A DNA stretch of 6,850 bases. Origin: Candidatus Hydrogenedentota bacterium (GTDB taxonomy: Bacteria > Hydrogenedentota > Hydrogenedentia > Hydrogenedentales > SLHB01). The stretch is from contig PWNM01000381.1 in assembly GCA_003557825.1 (NCBI GenBank), forward strand, positions 1-6,850, in the 5' to 3' direction. How positions within the stretch are numbered: position 1 is the stretch's first letter; the number at the start of each line of letters is the position of its first letter. The notes under the pieces are model-generated. The model searched no databases and was not told the DNA's origin. It saw only the letters and a program-made list of their open reading frames with translations. Shown piece after piece: positions 1 through 4,032 of this stretch. Made by a program: the position numbers and the translations under genes.

Positions 1-336
1 CCCGACAAACTTGCCGGTACCGCCCCCGGTCAGATCAGTCTTACCCGTATGCGTGAAGGATACCGGGTTCACGAGCTTACTCGGCAGACGCGAATCTACG
101 GGTGCCTCACGGTGACCATGTCCGTCCACGACCGGCTTGCCGCCGCCACCCACACCTTGCGTAATCGGGGCCAGGATGCCATCGTCGTGCCCCTCAACGT
201 CCAAGGGGAGGAGATCCCCCCAATAATCGAGGAATGCCGAAGCTTGGGGATGGTCGCCTTCGCCCATGCTTTGCCCTTCTCGCCAGCGACCATGAATCTG
301 CCGTTGCTCGAAGACGCCCTCGAGGAATGGGTCTGA
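1..336 (+). CDS. C-terminal fragment of an unidentified protein, possibly ATP-grasp-like (partial)
   Basis: The frame is open from the first base and ends with TGA at 334-336, giving 111 visible residues. The first ATG, at 49, has no ribosome binding site before it, and the codons upstream read as normal protein, so I treat this as the end of a longer gene starting outside the window. The fragment runs from a segment rich in Gly, Arg and Thr, through a helix-like stretch (VHDRLAAATHTLRN) and a strand-like IVVPLNV, to an acidic end (LPLLEDALEEWV). The region from CLTVTM into the helix recalls the C-terminal strand-helix of ATP-grasp/biotin-carboxylase-like enzymes, but I see no catalytic motif, so that assignment is weak. 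There is no signal peptide or membrane segment in the visible part. No T-rich terminator follows. What is secure is that this is coding; the function is unknown. Confidence 0.6.
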   Translation, partial: PDKLAGTAPGQISLTRMREGYRVHELTRQTRIYGCLTVTMSVHDRLAAATHTLRNRGQDAIVVPLNVQGEEIPPIIEECRSLGMVAFAHALPFSPATMNLPLLEDALEEWV

Positions 337-495
337 CCGGGTTGCGGCCGATGCCCGCATGTTAGCTCATTTGGTTCCGGTAAGGGAATGCTGTTGTTTT
401 GGCCTATGTTGACTCATATATGGGTATGTGCATTTGGTACGTACGCTCATGCTCGTCTGTAGTAACCCGAAGGAAACCACACGGAGGTAATAGTC
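337..495 (+). other. Leader/intergenic region before the thioredoxin-like gene
   Basis: This 159-bp stretch holds no convincing gene; the long minus-strand frame crossing it is antisense to the next gene. It is more AT-rich than the flanking coding DNA, as expected for a promoter region. No hairpin with a T-run follows the stop at 336. The only small symmetry I see is the 8-bp palindrome GTACGTAC at 437-444, which may be chance. Confidence 0.5.
394..422 (+). promoter_or_regulatory. Weak sigma70-like promoter candidate for the thioredoxin-like gene
   Basis: TTGTTT (394-399) and TATATG (417-422) are separated by 17 bp, with four of six matches to each consensus box. A transcript from here would have a leader of about 65 nt. 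A better -35 match, TTGACT at 409-414, has no acceptable -10 at 16-18 bp. This is a guess from matching consensus boxes only. Confidence 0.2.
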
Positions 496-1077
496 ATGGC
501 CCAGACTCCATCCACAATGATACCCCTTGGAACGCCCGCTCCGGATTTCAGTCTGCCCGATACCGTCACGGGCGAAACGGTATCCTTGTCTGATTTCAAA
601 GGCAAGCCCGCGTTGCTTGTGATGTTTATCTGCAACCACTGCCCCTTTGTAATTCACATTCGAGAGAAGCTGGTTGAGTTCTGCAAGCAGTACCAGGACA
701 AAGGCGTTGGGATAGTCGCCATCAGCGCCAACGACGTATCCACCCATCCCGATGATAGTCCGGATAAAATGAGGGAATGTGCGGACCAGTTTGGGTTTAC
801 ATTCCCCTATTTGTACGACGAATCGCAAGAGGTGGCCAAGGCCTACTCCGCCGCCTGCACCCCCGACTTTTTCCTCTTCGACAACGACCATAAGCTGGCC
901 TATCGCGGGCAGTTCGACGACAGTCGGCCCGGTAACGACGCGCCGGTAACGGGGGCGGATCTAGCCGCGGCGATCGATGCGTTGCTCGCCGGTGACGCGC
1001 CGCCTTCGCAGCAGAAACCCAGCGTGGGCTGCAACATCAAATGGAAGGCCGGCAACGAACCGCCCTATGCGAAGTGA
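496..1077 (+). CDS. Thioredoxin-fold protein, AhpC/TSA-like redoxin family, CNHC active site
   Basis: This 193-residue protein is a thiol-disulfide redoxin. The start ATG is well supported by GGAGG at 483-487, 8 nt upstream. The N-terminus reads like peroxiredoxin-type proteins (PAPDFSLPD at 14-22, then a strand-turn to DFKGKPALLV). The redox motif is C46-N-H-C49 followed by PF, after the strand LLVMFI; the thioredoxin cis-proline is P123 in CTPDFFLFD. A further conserved-looking motif lies at the C-terminus (SVGCNIKWKAGNEPP, 176-190). Other cysteines are C63, C95, C121 and C179. There is no signal peptide or membrane anchor, so the protein should act in the cytoplasm, unlike TlpA/ResA-type cytochrome-maturation thioredoxins. 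Length and motifs match the family often annotated 'thioredoxin family protein' with a CNHCPFV signature. Its physiological substrate is not known from the sequence; a role in reducing disulfides or peroxides is inferred. It is probably co-transcribed with the HicB gene 12 bp downstream. Confidence 0.9.
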   Translation: MAQTPSTMIPLGTPAPDFSLPDTVTGETVSLSDFKGKPALLVMFICNHCPFVIHIREKLVEFCKQYQDKGVGIVAISANDVSTHPDDSPDKMRECADQFGFTFPYLYDESQEVAKAYSAACTPDFFLFDNDHKLAYRGQFDDSRPGNDAPVTGADLAAAIDALLAGDAPPSQQKPSVGCNIKWKAGNEPPYAK

Positions 1078-1079
1078 GG
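1076..1079 (+). promoter_or_regulatory. Ribosome binding site of hicB overlapping the upstream stop codon
   Basis: GAGG shares two bases with the TGA stop (1075-1077) of the thioredoxin-like gene and sits 10 nt before the ATG at 1090. This supports that start and suggests translational coupling of the two genes. Confidence 0.55.
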
Positions 1080-1089
1080 CGTATCAGCC

Positions 1090-1419
1090 ATGATGGAGTA
1101 TAAGGGCTATATTGCCGAGCCCAAATATGATCCTGATGACAAAACGTTCACGGGGATAGTCCAAAATATCGTTGGCGATGTCATACACTTTGAGGGACGT
1201 ACTCCAGAGGAGTTCGAGCAGGCTTTCAAGGATTCAGTCGAAGACTATTTGGAATTTTGTAAGGAAGATGGAATTGAGCCTCAGCGGCCCTATTCGGGTA
1301 AATTTATGATCCGCATCTCGCCTGAGCTGCATGGAAAGGCGGCTTTGGTGGCTCGTAAACATCACAAAAGTTTAAACGCGTTGATTGCGGAAGCCATCCA
1401 GCGGATGGTTGACGAATAA
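1090..1419 (+). CDS. hicB: HicB-family protein (antitoxin-type) with C-terminal ribbon-helix-helix domain, no HicA partner
   Basis: This protein has 109 residues in two parts. Residues 4-62 form the partially degraded RNase-H-like HicB fold: YKGYIAEPKYDPDDKTFTG, a strand with VGDVIHFEGRT, then a helix with EEFEQAFKDSVEDYLEFC. Residues 70-107 (SGKFMIRISPELH, then KSLNALIAEAIQRM) form a ribbon-helix-helix DNA-binding segment. In known HicAB modules HicB neutralises the mRNA-cleaving toxin HicA and represses its own operon. Here no HicA-like small gene is visible on either side: upstream is the thioredoxin-like gene after 12 bp, and downstream is a convergent symporter gene after 14 bp. HicB may therefore act as a stand-alone regulator, serve a distant HicA, or be a remnant. 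GC is about 47 percent by hand count, below its neighbours, which suggests horizontal acquisition. A second in-frame ATG lies at 1093; either could be used. Confidence 0.85.
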   Translation: MMEYKGYIAEPKYDPDDKTFTGIVQNIVGDVIHFEGRTPEEFEQAFKDSVEDYLEFCKEDGIEPQRPYSGKFMIRISPELHGKAALVARKHHKSLNALIAEAIQRMVDE

Positions 1420-1433
1420 CGGCATACGGTTGC

Positions 1434-2981
1434 CTATGCATCGCCCTTGAGATTTTGGGTTGTGCTCCCCGCGCAGCACACCAGAAAGGCCACGGGGCTG
1501 GCGATGACCCAGTACCAAGGCCAGGCGATGGAAATATCGAGCCAGCGCTGGAGCATGTAGGGTTGTACCAGCAGTACGGTGATCACGCCGCAGATCAATC
1601 CGGCGAGAACGGTGACGGGGTTGCCGCGGCGTGTAAACAAGGCCGTGCAAAACACGCCAAGCAGCGGCGCATGGGCAAAGGCCATGATCCCCAGGGCAAA
1701 ATCAATGAGCGTACCTTCGTCTTGCGCCTTCATGTAGACAGCGAGAATGGCGAACAGGGTCAACGCGCCGCCCATGACCGCCACGCTTATTCGCGACAAC
1801 CCCACATCGGAAACCGAGTCCTCTCGCGGCGGTAATCCTGCGCGTTTACGACCTCGATTGACCAGCGGGATATAGAAGTCGGCGATGATAACGCTGCCCA
1901 TGGCGTTGATGGCCGAGTCGAAGGTGCTGAGGGCGGCGGCGATGAGGCCGGCCAGGGTCAATCCGCGTAGGCCCATGGGCAGATGATTGAGCAGGAATTG
2001 GGGATAGACGCCTTGGGGATCGGTCAGGGTATCCGCAGGGGTTGCATCGCCCATGATATCCGGACGGCCATAGAAGATCGACAAGAGCAGGCCGATGATC
2101 ATGAACAACAGGACGACGGGAATGGCCATTAGTTTCGAAGCAACCAGGGCCCATCCGCCGTGGAGCGCCGAGCGCGCTGTCAAAACCCGTTGGGCCATAT
2201 CGTGATCGACGCCGAAGGTTGAGGTGGCCACAACGGTAGCGGCGAATACGCCTGTCCAAAACGTGAAGGGGCGGCCCGGGTTGAAGCTGAAGTCGACGAC
2301 TTTCAGTTTGTTGACCCCTTCGAAATCACGCAACACCGCCACCACCTCGCCTGCGGACAGCGGAATGGCCCGCAACAGCAGATAGATGCTCAGTAGGGCG
2401 GCAAAGACCATGACAAAAAGCTGGATGGTATCGGTCCAGATGACGGCGCGGATGCCGCCGCAGACGGTGTACAGGGTGCCGACCACGCCGAATAGGACGA
2501 TGGCCGCGATGAGGTGCTGGTCTTGGGTATCGCCGTAGAGCATGAGCGAGAAGGCAATGGCGGCGATGAACAATCGGGCTCCCGAGGAAAGCAGACGTCC
2601 GATAAGAAACATGCTGCTGGCTGCGGTAACGGAAGATGGACCGAATCGTTTACCCAGGTATCCGTAGATGGTGATGGTTCCCGCGCGGTAGATGACCGGA
2701 ACGAACAAGAAGGCTACGATGAACCCGGCGATGACTTCGCCGATGTTCAGGATCAAATAAGTCAGATTGCCGCCGAAGGTCATCTCGGGCACGCCGATAA
2801 AGGTCGCGCCGCTGAGCGCCGTGGCCAGCACCGAACAGGCCACGGCCCAGGCCGGCATGGCCCGTCCCCCAAGGAAATAGCCGGCCACGTTGTCGTGCCG
2901 CCGTGTCGAGATAATGCCGATGGCCACCACCACCGCCAGGTAGATCCCCGCCACCAGCCAATCGATTACGCTGAACGTCAC
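1434..2981 (-). CDS. Sodium:solute symporter, SSS family (SLC5-like), substrate unknown
   Basis: This 515-residue inner-membrane protein matches the usual length and about 13 membrane segments of the SSS family, with the LeuT fold. Family marks in order are: YFLGGR (35-40); the unwound first core helix SVLATALSGATFIGVPE (50-66), where sodium and substrate bind; GGIRAVIWTDTIQ (175-187); the DHDMAQRVLTAR motif (259-270); and GLIAAALSTFDSAINAMGS (345-363), whose Ser/Thr residues align with the Na2-site helix of sodium/galactose symporters. It should use the sodium gradient to import a solute, but sugar, carboxylate, amino acid and sialic acid transporters of this family cannot be separated by eye. 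The start is GTG: an in-frame TGA lies at 2999-2997 and no ATG falls between it and 2981. The gene stands alone, convergent to hicB with 14 bp between stop codons and no clear bidirectional terminator. Confidence 0.93.
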   Translation of the reverse strand: MTFSVIDWLVAGIYLAVVVAIGIISTRRHDNVAGYFLGGRAMPAWAVACSVLATALSGATFIGVPEMTFGGNLTYLILNIGEVIAGFIVAFLFVPVIYRAGTITIYGYLGKRFGPSSVTAASSMFLIGRLLSSGARLFIAAIAFSLMLYGDTQDQHLIAAIVLFGVVGTLYTVCGGIRAVIWTDTIQLFVMVFAALLSIYLLLRAIPLSAGEVVAVLRDFEGVNKLKVVDFSFNPGRPFTFWTGVFAATVVATSTFGVDHDMAQRVLTARSALHGGWALVASKLMAIPVVLLFMIIGLLLSIFYGRPDIMGDATPADTLTDPQGVYPQFLLNHLPMGLRGLTLAGLIAAALSTFDSAINAMGSVIIADFYIPLVNRGRKRAGLPPREDSVSDVGLSRISVAVMGGALTLFAILAVYMKAQDEGTLIDFALGIMAFAHAPLLGVFCTALFTRRGNPVTVLAGLICGVITVLLVQPYMLQRWLDISIAWPWYWVIASPVAFLVCCAGSTTQNLKGDA

Positions 2982-2989
2982 GGTCCAGG

Positions 2990-2995
2990 TCCCCC
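2990..2995 (-). promoter_or_regulatory. Ribosome binding site of the symporter, supporting the GTG start
   Basis: Read on the minus strand, GGGGGA lies 8 nt before the GTG at 2981. It resembles GGAGGA with one change. An ATG at 2997-2995 overlaps this site but is in another frame, so it cannot start the symporter. Confidence 0.45.
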
Positions 2996-3021
2996 ATCAG
3001 GTTATGCGCCGTTGCCGCCCA

Positions 3022-3052
3022 AGCATACCCCAATCTATGGGGGCAGGTTCAA
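3022..3052 (-). promoter_or_regulatory. Weak promoter candidate for the symporter
   Basis: On the minus strand TTGAAC (3052-3047) is followed after 19 bp by TATGCT (3027-3022). The spacer is longer than ideal and the -10 box is imperfect. It is the best pair I found between the SDR stop and the symporter start, and would give a leader of roughly 35 nt. Confidence 0.2.
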
Positions 3053-3071
3053 CGATGATAGCCATCTATGG
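3033..3071. repeat. Direct repeat ATCTATGG, two copies 31 bp apart, possible operator
   Basis: ATCTATGG occurs at 3033-3040 and 3064-3071, a start-to-start distance of 31 bp, close to three helical turns. The second copy extends to the near-palindrome CCATCTATGG (3062-3071). Both flank the predicted minus-strand -35 box of the symporter, so a regulator could bind here; chance is not excluded. Confidence 0.25.
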
Positions 3072-3077
3072 TATAAG
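3048..3077 (+). promoter_or_regulatory. Extended -10 promoter candidate reading into the inverted repeat
   Basis: TGGTATAAG (3069-3077) matches the extended -10 form TGnTATAAT with one mismatch. A poor -35 (TTCAAC, 3048-3053) lies 18 bp upstream. The expected transcription start, around 3083-3085, coincides with the left arm of the inverted repeat at 3085. There is no protein gene downstream on this strand, so if it is real it would make a non-coding RNA. Confidence 0.25.
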
Positions 3078-3084
3078 GAGGGGG

Positions 3085-3156
3085 CAGGGACAGGCCGCAG
3101 GAGGAAACGGGAGCCAACGGAAGCGGGAAACCGTCAGCCAACGCGGCCTGTCCCTG
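3085..3156. repeat. 14-bp perfect inverted repeat with 44-nt GGA-rich loop; REP-like element or structured RNA
   Basis: CAGGGACAGGCCGC (3085-3098) is the exact reverse complement of GCGGCCTGTCCCTG (3143-3156). The 44-nt interval holds five GGA triplets on the plus strand (3100, 3103, 3110, 3119, 3126), the anti-SD-complementary AGGAGG (3099-3104), the direct repeat AGCCAACG (3112-3119 and 3136-3143), and a small inner hairpin GCGG-GAAA-CCGT (3123-3134) that would have a GNRA tetraloop only when read on the plus strand. No T-run follows on either side, so it is not a classical intrinsic terminator. It could be a non-coding RNA, a dispersed palindromic repeat, or a leader structure of the symporter. 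The pairing is seen directly; the function is inferred. Confidence 0.75.
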
Positions 3157-3174
3157 GGGTTGGGGCAGTATGAG

Positions 3175-3202
3175 GCGGCCGGGACCCGGGGATCCCGGCC
3201 GC
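3175..3202. terminator. GC-rich perfect hairpin just after the SDR stop codon; possible terminator or 3'-end stabiliser
   Basis: GCGGCCGGGA (3175-3184) pairs perfectly with TCCCGGCCGC (3193-3202) around an 8-nt loop (CCCGGGGA). On the minus strand it starts 5 nt after the SDR stop, where a terminator of the RND-SDR operon would be expected. It lacks a following U-tract, so it may instead stabilise the mRNA end or act with a termination factor. Its GCGGCC core matches the arms of the neighbouring inverted repeat, so alternative pairings are possible. Confidence 0.4.
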
Positions 3203-3207
3203 TATGG

Positions 3208-4020
3208 TTAGGCGGCCATTCGAACAATGGTTTGGAACAGCCGCTCGGGGATCAATCTACGCAGCCACAAAATCGGGGCCGCGCCCCCGCCGGCGGGATA
3301 CCGCAAACGCCATGACCGCGCGACTGCGGCGCGGTAGATGACCCGCGCCGTAACCTCGGGCAATGCGCCCATCCGGTCGACGGTATTGCGTAACCCCGCT
3401 TCACTTGCCTTAAACAGCGCATCATAAGCCGTCACGCTTGGGTCGGCCCCTACATCGAGGGACCGGTCGTAGAAATCGGTTTTAACAGGGCCCGGTTCGA
3501 CCACTTTCACGCGGATATTGAACCGGCGCAACTCGTATTGCAGCGATTCCGAAAACCCTTCAACGGCCCATTTACTGCCGTGGTACACACTCATAAAAGG
3601 GAACGCCACCCGGCCTGCTACCGATGAAACATTGATGACTGTGCCCGCCCCTTGGGCCCGAAAATGGGGCAACACCGCCCGGGTCACGTTCATCAGTCCA
3701 AGTACATTGGTGGCGAACTGCCGTTCGAGCTGCTCGGGCGTCATGGTTTCGAATGGCCCGACCAACGCGTACCCAGCATTGTTTACCAGTACATCTATCC
3801 CTCCAAAGGCCGAAATAGTTTCATCGACCGCCGAAGCAATGGTTTCGGGTTGTGTTACGTCCAGTTTCGGGACGATCATGCCCTTTTGCGCAAAATCCGC
3901 ACCGGCATTTTCGGGATTCCGCATGGTGGCGGCAACGTTCCAGCCATGCTCGTGAAAGAGCGATGCGGCTGCTTTGCCGATACCGCTCGATGCGCCTGTG
4001 ATTAAAACCCGTTGGGCCAT
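3208..4020 (-). CDS. Short-chain dehydrogenase/reductase (classical SDR), NAD(P)-dependent oxidoreductase
   Basis: This 270-residue soluble Rossmann-fold oxidoreductase carries the full classical SDR set: TGASSGIG (8-15) binding the cofactor, D54-V contacting adenine, NNAG (80-83), the structural/catalytic N105, catalytic S133 in NVSSVAG, and Y146-H-G-S-K150. R34 after the second strand suggests NADP(H) rather than NAD(H). PGPVKTDF (176-183) is the usual loop after the active site. The C-terminal part is typical of enzymes annotated as SDR family oxidoreductases acting on hydroxyl or keto groups; the substrate cannot be read from sequence. No signal peptide is present, so it is cytoplasmic. 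It begins 10 bp after the RND stop codon with a ribosome binding site overlapping that stop, and is the last gene of the operon. A link to the pump's substrate is possible but unproven. Confidence 0.94.
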   Translation of the reverse strand: MAQRVLITGASSGIGKAAASLFHEHGWNVAATMRNPENAGADFAQKGMIVPKLDVTQPETIASAVDETISAFGGIDVLVNNAGYALVGPFETMTPEQLERQFATNVLGLMNVTRAVLPHFRAQGAGTVINVSSVAGRVAFPFMSVYHGSKWAVEGFSESLQYELRRFNIRVKVVEPGPVKTDFYDRSLDVGADPSVTAYDALFKASEAGLRNTVDRMGALPEVTARVIYRAAVARSWRLRYPAGGGAAPILWLRRLIPERLFQTIVRMAA

Positions 4021-4026
4021 CGTTGT

Positions 4027-4032
4027 TCCTCT
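4027..4032 (-). promoter_or_regulatory. Ribosome binding site of the SDR gene overlapping the RND stop codon
   Basis: On the minus strand AGAGGA (4032-4027) overlaps the TAG stop of the RND gene (4033-4031) and lies 6 nt before the SDR ATG at 4020. This supports the start and suggests coupled translation of the two genes. Confidence 0.6.

Noticed and set aside
409..414. TTGACT as a -35 box for the thioredoxin-like gene
   Set aside because: No acceptable -10 box at 16-18 bp downstream.
367..891. 174-residue minus-strand open frame opposite the thioredoxin-like gene
   Set aside because: It is antisense to a well-supported family protein with a strong ribosome binding site; its translation has no recognisable domain.
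1421..1434. GGCA/TGCC mini-hairpin between the convergent hicB and symporter genes as a terminator
   Set aside because: Only a 4-bp stem with no T-run on either strand; too weak to support.
2650..3033. Minus-strand frame beginning with ATG and overlapping the symporter start in another frame
   Set aside because: Its translation is a frame-shifted version of the symporter sequence, rich in Arg and Gly; the symporter frame with GTG has all the family motifs.
3099..3104. AGGAGG as a ribosome binding site of a small plus-strand gene
   Set aside because: No ATG, GTG or TTG lies at a usable distance downstream.
2514..3173. 219-residue plus-strand open frame across the symporter start and intergenic region
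   Set aside because: It is very rich in Gly, Arg, Asp and His, as expected for the antisense of a GC-rich membrane protein gene; no ribosome binding site or family signal.
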